Below are positions 54,122 through 63,902 of a DNA stretch of 64,000 nt, one piece after another (the first letter of the stretch is position 1; each line of letters starts with the position of its first letter). Under the pieces are notes generated by a model. That model searched no databases. It was not told where the DNA came from and saw only the letters and a program-made list of their open reading frames with translations. Origin of the DNA: DATBVX01 sp963696675 (GTDB taxonomy: Bacteria; Pseudomonadota; Gammaproteobacteria; Steroidobacterales; Steroidobacteraceae); NCBI GenBank assembly GCA_963696675.1, contig CAVOLM010000018.1, positions 62,001 through 126,000 on the forward strand. The letters are read 5' to 3'. Made by a program: the position numbers and the translations under genes.

Positions 54122-55819
54122 CTATCCTGCGCTCAGGAAACCGATCCACTGGCGTGCGCGCTCTGCGAGTGTCGGCGGCAGCGCGACTACCGAGCGTTCC
54201 GCGAGCCGACGCGCCGCCTTGCTGACCCACTGATAGCGGATATCGCCGGGTGCTTGTGCCAGCAGCACCGGGTGACGGATCTCTTCGAGCATCTCTTTTA
54301 CCGGGTAATCGAACGCAGCCATGCACAGCTCACCGTAGTGACGCGGCTGTTTCATGATGTCGACCAGCATCGGATGCAGGCGGCTGGCGCTGATTTCCGG
54401 CGTGCGCCGGCGCACCGAGGCTCGATCGCGCTCATACCAGGGCCAGTTCAGCTCCTGATCGTGCAGGCGACGCCAGAGTGAAACGAGGTGAGTACCGTCG
54501 CGCGTCGGCGTGATGTCCGGGCAGTACTGCTTATGCAGCGCACGCCGCTCGGTAGCGGTCAGAAAAAAGACTCCGTCGAGCACCAGGCGGTGCATCCGTT
54601 CGGGCGCCGTGCGTGCGAACTCGATGGCGAGGGGCGTCGCGGTGAACTCGGCGATGATGTCGACGTCCTGCAACTGCAGCGCGTCGAGCAACTCGAGCAG
54701 CACGAGCTTGTAATTGGCGATCTCCGGGTTTGGGACCGGATCCGAGTCGCCCGAGCCCGGCAGATCAATGGCGATCACCGGCCGTTCGACGGCGAGCTCC
54801 TGCATCAAAGGGCGCAGCTGCGCACTCGACCCGGGTGTTTCGTGCAGCAGCAGGATCGTCCGCCCGGCTCCATTGCCGCGGCGTCGCACATGCAGCTGAC
54901 CGTGACTCAGGTCAACGTAACTGCTCAGCTCTGACGGGCCTGCCGAACGCGCCCTGGGGGCGATGGATCGCGCGCTACGGTCGCTGTGCTCGCGAAAGAT
55001 CAGGCGCAGGCGCGCGCGCCACTCCTCATCGTCGGCGCGTAATCGCTCCATCGTCACATTTGGCGGCAGCTTCTCGGGCAGTGCATCGAGGGCGCGATAT
55101 AGAAAATCATCCTCGCGCGCCATCACGATGGTTCGCGCGTCCACTTGTTGTATGAGTTGCAGGGCATCACAGCGCTGGATGGCGTTCGTGGCGCTGGCGT
55201 AGTGAGCGCCGGCATTGAACAGATCGAGCGCATACGCGTGCAGCGTCGCTTCATCGGGAAGGTCTGCGTTCAGACGGGCGCGCTCGTGACGCGCGAACCA
55301 CGGATAGAAACGCTGCGCATCGAGCATGCGCGACCATTCGCGGACCAGATGGCTGCCATCATCACTGAGCTCGAAGGGCGGCAGATAGCGTTGCAGGAAC
55401 TGTGCGTCGGGCAGCTCGAGCGGCAATGACAGCCCGTTGAGCACGGCGACGCTCACCTTGTCCGGGTGGGCGATCGCAAGCTGCAGGGCAATCTTCGAGC
55501 TGCCGTGATAGCCGTATAGCGGGCAGCGCTCGACTCCGAGCGCGTTCAGCGCCTCGGCTACCGAAGCGGCGAAGTGCGCCGCAGAAGGTGGTGTCAGGAC
55601 CGAAAGCGCAGAGGAATTGCCGTAACCCGGCAAGTCGAGGGCGATGAGCGTGAATTCATCGCTCAGCTTTTCCATCAGGTCGGCGTAAATGGACGAGGAG
55701 CGGGGCGGCTCCGGCAACAGCAGCACGCTCGGCCCCTGTCCCGCGATCCGATAGTGCAGCTGGCCGCTGCCTGTTCCGAGGTATCCCCGGCGAATGCGTC
55801 GGGGCGCCGGCATGGCCAT
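54122..55819 (-). CDS. Tandem alpha/beta-hydrolase-fold protein lacking both nucleophiles
   Basis: 565 aa, intact, made of two homologous hydrolase folds (about 10-275 and 300-565). Each starts like a normal family member: QLHYRIAGQGPSVLLLPEPP and QLHVRRRGNGAGRTILLLHE, then LIALDLPGYGNSS and VIAIDLPGSGDSD. The nucleophile elbow, normally GxSxG, reads GYHGSSKIA in the first half (His for Ser) and AEFTATPLA in the second (Phe for Ser). A C-terminal His is not visible in either. It is thus probably non-catalytic or uses a different chemistry. It lies 12 bp after etfA and is likely co-transcribed with etfBA. Confidence 0.8.
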   Translation of the reverse strand: MAMPAPRRIRRGYLGTGSGQLHYRIAGQGPSVLLLPEPPRSSSIYADLMEKLSDEFTLIALDLPGYGNSSALSVLTPPSAAHFAASVAEALNALGVERCPLYGYHGSSKIALQLAIAHPDKVSVAVLNGLSLPLELPDAQFLQRYLPPFELSDDGSHLVREWSRMLDAQRFYPWFARHERARLNADLPDEATLHAYALDLFNAGAHYASATNAIQRCDALQLIQQVDARTIVMAREDDFLYRALDALPEKLPPNVTMERLRADDEEWRARLRLIFREHSDRSARSIAPRARSAGPSELSSYVDLSHGQLHVRRRGNGAGRTILLLHETPGSSAQLRPLMQELAVERPVIAIDLPGSGDSDPVPNPEIANYKLVLLELLDALQLQDVDIIAEFTATPLAIEFARTAPERMHRLVLDGVFFLTATERRALHKQYCPDITPTRDGTHLVSLWRRLHDQELNWPWYERDRASVRRRTPEISASRLHPMLVDIMKQPRHYGELCMAAFDYPVKEMLEEIRHPVLLAQAPGDIRYQWVSKAARRLAERSVVALPPTLAERARQWIGFLSAG

Positions 55820-55831
55820 CTCGAAGAACTC

Positions 55832-56777
55832 CTACGAGCCGATCAGCTTTTCGAGCTCAGGAAGTATCGTGAACAGGTCTCCGACCAGCCCGATATCGGC
55901 GATCTCGAAGATCGGCGCCTCCGCGTCCTTGTTGATCGCGACGATCGTGCGGGCATCCTTGATCCCGGTCAGGTGCTGGATGGCACCAGAGATTCCGATG
56001 GCGATGTAGAGCTCGGGCGCGATGATCTTGCCGGTCTGACCTACCTGCAGGTCGTTGGGAGCATAGCCTGCATCGACGGCCGCACGCGAGGCACCGACCG
56101 CGGCGCCGAGCTTGTCTGCGAGCGAGTAGAGCAGGCCGAACTTCTCGGCGCTCCCAAACGCGCGCCCGCCCGAGATCACGCGCCGCGCAGTTTGCAGGTC
56201 CGGACGATCTGCCGAGCCGCAGGAGACCGAAACAAATCGCGTGTGCGTGGGCAGCTCGATCGAAAGCGGGATCGATTCGATCGCAGCGGAGCCGCCCCCG
56301 GGCGACGCTTCGAATGAGGCCACGCGCACTGTGGCCACGATCTGCACGTCCGCTGGGACCTCGACCGTCAGAATCGCATTGCCGGCATACACGGGACGCC
56401 GGAAGCGCTGTGCGCTCTCGACCGCCATGATGTCGCTCAATTGGGGCGCACCGAGCAATGCGGCGACTCTCGGCATGAGGTCCTTGCCGAACGTCGTCGA
56501 TGGACCGAACACGTGCGTGAATCCCTTCGCGAGTGCCGCTACCTGCGGCGCCCAGGTCGCGGCCAGCGGCGTGTGCATTGACGGGATTGTCGACGCGCAG
56601 TACGTGATCGACGCCGGTGAGTGCGGCGGCCTGCTCGCTCACCGGGCCGCCGTCTGCCGCCAGGACGGCGACAGCAATCTCAGGAGCAGGCAGGGCACGT
56701 GCGCAGGTCACACACTTGGCCGTGCTCGGATTGAGACGGCCGCCATCGTGTTCGGCAACGATCAACACCTTGGCCAT
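55832..56777 (-). CDS. etfA: Electron transfer flavoprotein alpha subunit (one frameshift)
   Basis: FAD-binding ETF subunit taking electrons from acyl-CoA dehydrogenases such as liuA. It begins MAKVLIVAEHDGGRLNPSTAKC; a one-base step at about 56583 leads to HTPLAATWAPQVAALAKGFT. The FAD domain includes VISGGRAFGSAEKFGLLYSL, VGQTGKIIAPELYIAIGISG and TIVAINKDAEAPIFEIADIG. 314 aa when corrected. Its start overlaps the etfB stop (TGATG). Confidence 0.95.
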
Positions 56778-57523
56778 CAGAGCAGTCCTCTTTTCTTGAG
56801 GGCTGCCACCAGTTCCTGCGGATCCTTGACCATCACGCCGCGCTGTCGCTGCGGCGGGGGCTCGCACTTCAGGACACTGATCTTCTCCTCCGGCGTAACG
56901 CCCAATGCGGCGGCGGTCAGCGTTTCGAGCGGTTTCTTCTTGGCCTTCATGATGTCCGGCAGCTTCACGTAACGAGGTTCATTCAGTCTGAGGTCGGTGG
57001 TGAGCACTGCGGGCAGCTCGACTTCGATGGTTTCTAGCCCCGCATCGACTTCCCGCGTAACCGTGGCGTGCCCATCCGCAAGCTCGATACGTGACGCAAA
57101 CGTAGCCTGTGGCCGGCCCCACAGGGCGGCGAGCATCTGGCCCGTCTGGTTGTTGTCATCGTCGATGGCCTGCTTGCCGAGAATCGCCAGTCGAGGTTGC
57201 TCGCGCTGCACGAGCGCGAGCAAAATCCGCGCCGCAGTCAGCGGCTCGACGGCATCTGCCTGCACGTGCACGGCCCGGTCTGCACCCATGGCGAGGGCCG
57301 TGCGCAGCTGCTGCTGGGCATCGCTTGGGCCGATGCTGACCACGATGACCTCCTGCGCAGCGCCTCGCTCCTTGATGCGCAGCGCTTCCTCGAGCGCGAT
57401 CTCATCGAAAGGATTGATGCTCATCTTCACGCCGTCGGTGACCACGCCGCTCCCGTCGGGCTTGACGCGAATGCGCACGTTGTAGTCCACGACGCGCTTG
57501 ATGCACACGAGGATCTTGCTCAT
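56777..57523 (-). CDS. etfB: Electron transfer flavoprotein beta subunit
   Basis: 248 aa, intact: MSKILVCIKRVVDYNVRIRV, NPFDEIALEEALRIKERGAA, ADRAVHVQADAVEPLTAARI and the signature VELPAVLTTDLRLNEPRYVK, as in EtfB. AMP-binding partner of EtfA. First gene of the minus-strand operon, divergent from the beta-lactamase-like gene. Confidence 0.96.
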   Translation of the reverse strand: MSKILVCIKRVVDYNVRIRVKPDGSGVVTDGVKMSINPFDEIALEEALRIKERGAAQEVIVVSIGPSDAQQQLRTALAMGADRAVHVQADAVEPLTAARILLALVQREQPRLAILGKQAIDDDNNQTGQMLAALWGRPQATFASRIELADGHATVTREVDAGLETIEVELPAVLTTDLRLNEPRYVKLPDIMKAKKKPLETLTAAALGVTPEEKISVLKCEPPPQRQRGVMVKDPQELVAALKKRGLL

Positions 57524-57592
57524 CGAACTCAGGTCCGTAAAAAGGGGGGATGCAATCGTAGTCGAGAGCGCGATGAAACGCAGCCTTGCGCA

Positions 57593-57617
57593 GCAGACTG
57601 AAGGTCAGTCAGTCTGC
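57593..57617. promoter_or_regulatory. Inverted repeat in the etfB / serine-hydrolase-like divergent region
   Basis: GCAGACTGA and TCAGTCTGC form a perfect 9-bp inverted repeat around a 7-bp centre. Located 55 bp upstream of the plus-strand gene and 70 bp upstream of etfB. It may be an operator shared by both directions. Confidence 0.4.
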
Positions 57618-57671
57618 GCCTGAGGGCGTGTGGCACGGAGCGGACCTGCCGGAAATGCATCGGGGAGCGCG

Positions 57672-58847
57672 ATGAGCCGTTTTGTGCGTGTTCTGATCGG
57701 GAGCGGCATCGTCCTCGGCGCCCTGTGCCTGGTCATCTACCTGTCGGATCCCCTGTTCTGGAAGCGCCTGCTGAGTTTCCCGGGCCCAGGCACGGTCACT
57801 GCGGTTGAGTGGTACCAGCCCAGCGAACCGGTCGCGGGCTCGGAGCGCGACGACCTCACGCTGCAGGATGCGGATCAGCGCAGTGTCTCGCAGGAAGCGC
57901 TCGATGCCGCGGTTGAGTACGGTACACAGACGCGTTCCGTGGCGCTGCTGGTCTGGCATCGAGGTTCGCTGCAACTCGAGCACTATTGGCCAGGCTATGA
58001 CCGGCACTCGCGCACCGACAGCGGTGCGATGCACGCGACAGTGCTGGCACTCGCGTACGGTGCGGCGATCGAAGAGGGCGTCATCCGCTCGCTCGATGAG
58101 CCTGCCGCAACCTATCTGCCGGAATGGCGCGCCGATGCGCACGCGAAGATCCGGATTCGCGATCTGCTGCAGATGTCGAGCGGGCTCGAATACCGACCGT
58201 GTCACGCAATCCCTGGAATCGAGGGCTGCGCCTGTTTCTGGGCAGCGACATTACGGCGCTGGCGCTGCGTGCGCCGACGAGCGCCGAGCCTGGCATGCGG
58301 TTCGAGTACAACAGTCTCGATGCTCAGATTCTCGGCATCATTCTGCAGCGCGCCTCGGGCATGCGCTATGCGCGCTACTTGTCAGAGCGACATCTGGAAT
58401 CGGCTGGGTGTGGGCGAAGCCGCCGTGTGGCTGGATCGGGATGGTGGCATGGCACGCACGTTTTGCTGCCTGCAGACCACCGCGCGCGGCTGGCTCGCGG
58501 TTGGCCTCACGATTCTTGATCTGGGGCGGGCGGGTGCCGAGCAGGTCGTTCCGGCACCCTGGGTCCTCGAGATGCTGAAGCCGTCCAGGACCAATCCCAA
58601 TTTCGGCTTGCAGATCTGGCTCGGCGATGTCACCGAGGGCAAGCGCCCCGAGGACGACGCAAAGCGCGTGCGGGCGCTACAGTCGGAGCCTTTCGTGGTA
58701 CGCGATGTCGTGTTTCTTGCCGGCGCGGGTGGACAACGTGTCTACATCGTTCCCTCGCGTGAGCTGATCATCGTTCGCACCGGAACACGCCGCTCCGACT
58801 GGGATGATGCCAAGTTGCCTAATGCCATCTTGCGCGGGGTATCCTGA
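57672..58847 (+). CDS. Beta-lactamase-fold (serine hydrolase family) membrane-anchored protein, degenerate active site (frameshifted)
   Basis: About 390 aa with an N-terminal membrane anchor (FVRVLIGSGIVLGALCLVIY). Class C-type serine hydrolase features: IEEGVIRSLDEPAATYLPEW, IRIRDLLQMSSGLEY, FEYNSLDAQILGIILQRASG and IVPSRELIIVRTG. The usual SxxK catalytic pair is not present: the aligned segment reads SGAMHATVLALAYG, so Lys is His and the Ser register is off. Frame changes occur near 58200 (two extra or one missing base) and 58400. It stands 5 bp before oppB, so it may be transcribed with the oligopeptide transporter. Confidence 0.7.
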   Translation: MSRFVRVLIGSGIVLGALCLVIYLSDPLFWKRLLSFPGPGTVTAVEWYQPSEPVAGSERDDLTLQDADQRSVSQEALDAAVEYGTQTRSVALLVWHRGSLQLEHYWPGYDRHSRTDSGAMHATVLALAYGAAIEEGVIRSLDEPAATYLPEWRADAHAKIRIRDLLQMSSGLEYRPCHAIPGIEGCACFWAATLRRWRCVRRRAPSLACGSSTTVSMLRFSASFCSAPRACAMRATCQSDIWNRLGVGEAAVWLDRDGGMARTFCCLQTTARGWLAVGLTILDLGRAGAEQVVPAPWVLEMLKPSRTNPNFGLQIWLGDVTEGKRPEDDAKRVRALQSEPFVVRDVVFLAGAGGQRVYIVPSRELIIVRTGTRRSDWDDAKLPNAILRGVS

Positions 58848-58852
58848 GGGCG

Positions 58853-59776
58853 ATGTGGAGCTACTCGATTCGTCGCCTCCTGGGTGCCATCCCGACGCTC
58901 TTCATCATCGTCACGCTGGCCTTCTTCATCATGCGCATTGCCCCCGGCGGGCCGTTCGACAGCGAGCAATCCCCGCCGCCGCAGATCCGCGCCAACCTGG
59001 AAGCGGCCTACGGTCTCGATCAGCCGGTGCATGTCCAGTACTTGCGTTACCTCCAAGGTCTCGCCCGTGGTGACTTCGGCCCGTCGTTCCGCTATCGCGA
59101 CTTCACAGTAACTGAGCTCATCCGGCAAGGCCTCCCGGTGAGCCTGACGCTCGGCCTGACGGCGCTTGCACTCGCGATTGGTCTCGGCGTGCCGCTGGGA
59201 GTGTGGGCCGCCGTGCGCCACGATCGCCCCGTCGATCACGCGTTGAGAGTGGCCGCGATCCTGGGGATCGCGTTGCCGAGCCTCGTGGTCGCACCGCTCC
59301 TCGCCCTTGTGTTCGGCGTCAAGCTGCGCTGGTTGCCCGTCGGCGGCTGGGAATCCGGCTCAGTGCGCACACTCATTCTTCCGGCACTGGCCCTGGCCTT
59401 TCCCCTGGTTGCGTTCGTTTCGCGCCTGACGCGGGCGAGCATGCTCGAGATCCTGACCAGCGGATTCATTCGCACGGCGCGTGCCAAGGGCCTGCCGGAA
59501 CGCACAGTCCTCGCACGGCACGCCTTGCGGCCCGCGCTGCTGCCGGTCGTGAGTTATCTGGGTCCGGCGACGGCGGCGGTGCTGACCGGATCGCTGGTGG
59601 TGGAAACGCTGTTCAACATTCCCGGCATGGGCAGGTACCTGGTCCAGGGCGCACTGAATCGCGACTACACGCTGGTAATGGGGGTCGTCATCGTCTATGC
59701 GACGCTGACGCTTGCGATGAACTTGCTGGTGGATTTGATCTACGGTGTTCTGGACCCGCGCATTCGCCATGAGTGA
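58853..59776 (+). CDS. oppB: Oligopeptide/dipeptide ABC transporter permease OppB
   Basis: 307 aa, six-helix permease. It begins MWSYSIRRLLGAIPTLFIIV and carries the OppB N-terminal domain (GLDQPVHVQYLRYLQGLARG) and the EAA-loop-like RTARAKGLPERTVLARHALR. GSLVVETLFNIPGMGRYLVQ is another family hallmark. First of oppBCDF. No substrate-binding OppA appears nearby. Confidence 0.94.
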   Translation: MWSYSIRRLLGAIPTLFIIVTLAFFIMRIAPGGPFDSEQSPPPQIRANLEAAYGLDQPVHVQYLRYLQGLARGDFGPSFRYRDFTVTELIRQGLPVSLTLGLTALALAIGLGVPLGVWAAVRHDRPVDHALRVAAILGIALPSLVVAPLLALVFGVKLRWLPVGGWESGSVRTLILPALALAFPLVAFVSRLTRASMLEILTSGFIRTARAKGLPERTVLARHALRPALLPVVSYLGPATAAVLTGSLVVETLFNIPGMGRYLVQGALNRDYTLVMGVVIVYATLTLAMNLLVDLIYGVLDPRIRHE

Positions 59777-60626
59777 ACCGGGGTTCTGGCGCGACACGGA
59801 ACTGCGCATGCGCGGTAATCGCCTCGTACTGGCGAGCGCGATTGTGCTCCTCGTGATCGCCGTGGCCGCAGTGATTGGGCCGTGGTTGAGTCCTCACCCG
59901 TATGACGAGCTCGACTGGGGCGCATTGGCGAGCGGGCCGACTCTCGAGAACGCCCATTGGCTCGGCACCGATCGTCTCGGGCGGGACCTGCTGGTGCGCA
60001 CGTTGTACGGCACACGCACTTCACTGTTGATCGGCTTGCTCTCGAGCGCTGTGAGTCTACTCGTCGGAGTGACGTGGGGTACGATTGCCGGCTATGCAGG
60101 CGGCCGCATCGATGCGGCCATGATGCGTTTCGTCGACATCCTGTACTCGCTCCCCTACATCTTCTTCGTGATCATTCTGACGGTCGTGTTCGGGCGGAAT
60201 ATCTTTCTGCTCTTCATCGCCATCGGCGCGGTGGGCTGGCTCACGATGGCGCGCATCGTGCGCGGGCAGACGCTGAGCCTGCAAGCGGCGCGAGTTCGTC
60301 GAGGCCGCGCAGGCACTGGGCGTGCCATCACGGCGCATCATCACGCGCCACATCGTGCCGAACGTTGCTCGGAGCGGTGATCGTGTACGCGACGCTCACT
60401 GATCCCGCAGATGATCCTGTTCGAGAGCTTCCTGAGCTTCCTCGGCCTCGGCGTGCAGGAGCCGTTGGCGAGCCTCGGCAGTCTCATCGCCGAAGGTGCC
60501 GCGGAGATGGAGTCGGCGCCCTGGATGTTGCTCGTGCCCGCGACCGTGCTCGTGTTGCTGCTGGCATGCCTGAATTTCATCGGCGAGGGGTTGCGAGATG
60601 CGCTCGACCCGCGGGGGCACGCATGA
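59769..60626 (+). CDS. oppC: Oligopeptide ABC transporter permease OppC (three frameshifts)
   Basis: Second permease, starting MSEPGFWRDTELRMRGNRLV within the oppB 3' end. WLGTDRLGRDLLVRTLYGTR, GYAGGRIDAAMMRFVDILYS and GWLTMARIVRGQTLSLQ are typical. The remainder is spread over three frames within about 115 bp (changes near 60285, 60353 and 60398), each one extra base. Corrected segments read QAREFVEAAQALGVPSRRII, NVLGAVIVYATLT and IPQMILFESFLSFLGLGVQE. 284 aa when corrected. Confidence 0.93.
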
Positions 60627-61606
60627 GCGCATTGCTCCAGATCCGGGATCTGCGTGTGCAGTTCGAATCGCAGCATGGGGTCGTGCGCGCGGTAGATGGC
60701 GTCGACCTCGACGTGCGTGCGGGGGAATGCGTCGGTATCGTCGGGGAGTCCGGCAGCGGCAAGAGCCAGCTCTTCCACGCTGTGATGGGCGTATTACCGG
60801 ACAGTGGCCGCGCCACGGGAAGCGCACGGCTGCAAGATGCCGAGCTCCTGGGTCGTCCGGCGCGCGAGCTCAATCAGGTTCGGGGCGCACGGATCGCAAT
60901 GATTTTCCAGGACCCGATGACGTCGTTGACGCCGCATCTCACTATCGGCACGCAGATTGGCGAAGTTCTGATTCAACACCGCAGCCTCGGTACGTCCGCG
61001 GCACGTCAACGAGCGCTCGAGCTGCTGGAGCGGGTGCATGTCGGCGCCGCGGCCCAGCGCCTGGCCCAGTATCCCCACGAACTCTCGGGCGGCATGCGAC
61101 AGCGCGCGATGATTGCGATGGCGCTCGCTTGCGAGCCGCAGGTGCTGATCGCAGATGAACCGACGACGGCGCTCGATGTCACGATCCAGGCGCAGTTGCT
61201 CGAACTGTTCTGCGAGCTGCGTCGTGCGATCAACCTGGCGCTCGTGCTCATTACGCACGACCTGGGCGCGGTGGCCGGACTCGCCGACCGGGTGGCCGTG
61301 ATGTACGCGGGTCGCATCGTGGAAGAGGCCGGAGTTGAAGACCTGTTTGCGCAGCCACGCCATCCGTACACGGATGGCCTGCTGCAGGCCATACCGCGGT
61401 TGGATACACCCTTGGATCGCGAGCTGCCCGGCATTCCCGGCCAACCTCCGCTGCATCGGAGTGGCTCGCCCGGGTGCGCTTTTGTGAGCCGCTGCGATTC
61501 AGCTGTTGGCCGCTGCAAGAGCGAGGACCCGAAACTGGCGCTCACATCGAACAGCCGCAGCTCAGTCGCCTGTTACAACCCGCGCCCGGCAGCATCTGCC
61601 ACATGA
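60623..61606 (+). CDS. oppD: Oligopeptide ABC transporter ATPase OppD
   Basis: 327 aa ATP-binding subunit. Walker A GESGSGKSQLFHAVMG, signature LSGGMRQRAMIAMALA, Walker B VLIADEPTTALDVTIQAQLL and the C-terminal oligopeptide/dipeptide domain with PGIPGQPPLHRSGSPGCAFV and two further Cys that may hold an Fe-S cluster. The start overlaps oppC as ATGA. The Ser-Gln-Leu in Walker A instead of Ser-Thr is unusual but known in OppD-like proteins. Confidence 0.95.
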   Translation: MSALLQIRDLRVQFESQHGVVRAVDGVDLDVRAGECVGIVGESGSGKSQLFHAVMGVLPDSGRATGSARLQDAELLGRPARELNQVRGARIAMIFQDPMTSLTPHLTIGTQIGEVLIQHRSLGTSAARQRALELLERVHVGAAAQRLAQYPHELSGGMRQRAMIAMALACEPQVLIADEPTTALDVTIQAQLLELFCELRRAINLALVLITHDLGAVAGLADRVAVMYAGRIVEEAGVEDLFAQPRHPYTDGLLQAIPRLDTPLDRELPGIPGQPPLHRSGSPGCAFVSRCDSAVGRCKSEDPKLALTSNSRSSVACYNPRPAASAT

Positions 61607-62632
61607 GCTTGCCCGACCACAATCCGGGCAGCGCCGCCCTGTTGCGGGTCGAACGGCTGTGCGTCAGCTATCCGGTGCACCAGGGCTGGCTGCGCCCGGC
61701 GACGGATCTCATCGCGCTCCAGGATGTGAGCTTCGAGCTGGCGGCAGGAGAAACGTTGGGCGTTGTGGGTGAGTCGGGCTGCGGCAAGTCCACGCTGGCA
61801 CGAGCCCTGGTACAACTCGCAGTACCGCGCGCGGGCCGCATCAGCTGGTTGGGCCAGGCACTGGACGGGCGCTCGCGCGCTGAGTTGCGCGCGTTGCGTC
61901 CGGGCGTGCAGATCGTGTTCCAGGACCCACTCGCAAGCCTCGATCCCCGCATGACGGTGCTCGAGATCCTCTCCGAGCCGTTGCGCGAATTTCGTCCGGA
62001 GCTCTCAGCGCAGGCGCGGGCGCAGGCCGCGCAGGCAATGCTCGAACGCGTGGGCTTGTCCTCGGAAGTACTGCGGCGCTACCCGCATGAGTTCAGCGGC
62101 GGCCAATGCCAGCGGATCGGCATTGCGCGCGCGTTGATTCTCGGGCCACGCTTGCTGGTGTGCGATGAGCCGGTGAGCTCACTTGATGTATCGGTCCAGG
62201 CGCAGATCGTCAACCTGCTGAAGCGCCTGCAGCGCGAGTTCGATCTGAGCATGATCTTCATCAGTCACAACCTCGCGGTCGTGCGTCATATCAGCCAGCG
62301 TGTGCTCGTGCTCTATCTCGGCCGGGTCATGGAATTCGCGGGCCGCGAAGAGTTGTTTCGCAGCGCACGCCATCCCTACACACAGATGTTGCTCGGATCG
62401 ATTCCGGTCCCCGACCCACTAGCGGGCGCGCGTTGAACAAACGAGCGCGCCGTTGGGCGAGGTGCCGTCGCCGCTGCACCCCCCATCGGGTTGCGTGTTC
62501 CGCACGCGTTGCACGTGGTCACAGGCGAGGTGTGGCGCCGAAGTGCAGGCGCTCGAGCAGATCGCAAGGGATCACCAGGTGGCGTGCTGGCGGTGGCGTG
62601 AGATCGCGCGCGCCCGCGATCCTGTGGCGTAA
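61603..62632 (+). CDS. oppF: Oligopeptide ABC transporter ATPase OppF (one frameshift)
   Basis: Second ATPase, beginning MSLPDHNPGSAALLRVERLC. Walker A GESGCGKSTLARALVQ, signature FSGGQCQRIGIARALIL, Walker B LLVCDEPVSSLDVSVQ. The frame that holds the ATPase stops at 62436 after LAGAR. From about 62428 one extra base has shifted it: the next frame continues VEQTSAPLGEVPSPLHPPSG, then CVFRTRCTWSQARCGAEVQA, the cysteine-rich OppF C-terminal domain, to TAA 62630-62632. Corrected length is 342 aa, as for the family, and the apparent intergenic gap to the next gene is only 5 bp. Confidence 0.92.
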
Positions 62633-62637
62633 CTCGC

Positions 62638-63859
62638 ATGGGCCCGCTGGCTGGAATCAAGGTTCTCGACCTGAGCCGCATTCTCGCAGGTCCCTGGGCG
62701 ACGCAGCTGCTCGCGGATCTGGGTGCGGAGGTGATCAAAGTCGAGCGGCCCGAAGGTGGCGATGACACGCGCAGCTGGGGTCCGCCATATCTCAAGGATC
62801 GCGACGGCCGCATGACCAGCGAGTCGGCCTACTTCCTCAGCGCCAATCGTGGCAAGCGCTCGGTAGCCATCGACTTCGCTACCGATGATGGAAGCAGGCT
62901 GGTGCGCGAGCTTGCCCTGCAGTCCGATGTGCTGATCGAGAACTACAAGGTGGGCGGCCTCGAGAAATACCGCCTGGCCTGGAAGGATCTCGCCCCGCTC
63001 CATCCTGGCCTCATCTATCTGCTCGATCTCCGCGTTCGGTCAGAGCGGTCCTGCAGCAGCGAAGCCCGGCTACGACGCGATGATCCAGGCGATGGGTGGT
63101 CTGATGAGCGTGACCGGATTGCCGGACGAGGAGGCGGGAGGAGGGCCGCAGAAGGTCGGCGTGGCAGTGGCGGACCTGTTGGCTGGCATGTACGCAGCGA
63201 CGGCGATTCTGGCGGCTCTGTACGAACGTGAGCGATCCGGACGCGGCCAGTTCATCGATCTTGCGTTGCTCGATACGCAGGTCGCTGCGCTCGCCAACCA
63301 GAGTCTCAACTTCCTGGTCTCCGGCGAGGTTCCGCACCGGCACGGAACGGCGCACCCGAACATCGTGCCTTACCAGGCATTCGCAACCGCGGACGGCCAC
63401 CTGATGCTCGCGATCGGTAACGATCGCCAATTCGCACGCTTTTGTGAAGTGGCCGGATGCCGCGAGCTCGCCGCAGATCCACGCTACGCGACCAACGCCC
63501 GGCGGCTGGAGAATCGACAACGGCTGGTCCCGTTGCTGAGCGCCATCTTGAGCTCGCGCGGCACCCGCGAATGGGTGGACATCCTGGCGTCGGCCAATAT
63601 TCCCTGCGGACCGATCAACGATCTCGCCCAGGTATTTGCCGAGCCGCAGGTCGTGCACCGCGAGCTCAGGATGAGCCTGCCGCACGCGACCGGATCCGCA
63701 CCGGGCGTGAGGAATCCGATCCGCTATTCACGCACAGCGGTCGAGTATGGCCGCGCGGCGCCCCTGCTCGGCGAGCACACCGACGAAGTGCTGGCCGAGA
63801 GGCTCGGGCTGGGACCGCAGGAGCTGCGCGCTCTACGCGATCGCGGCGTGCTCAAATGA
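62638..63859 (+). CDS. CaiB/BaiF family CoA transferase (one frameshift)
   Basis: Type III CoA transferase, 406 aa after removing one extra base near 63022. It starts MGPLAGIKVLDLSRILAGPW with LGAEVIKVERPEGGDDTRSW and ANRGKRSVAIDFATDDG; after the break, CSISAFGQSGPAAAKPGYDA restores the family stretch. The catalytic Asp is in FIDLALLDTQVAALANQSLN. The acyl substrate is not evident; the leucine-degradation and beta-oxidation genes nearby are compatible. It starts 5 bp after oppF. Confidence 0.92.
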
Positions 63860-63902
63860 CGGTACACTGTGTCCCTCGATTCATCACCCGGATTGGCATG
63901 TC

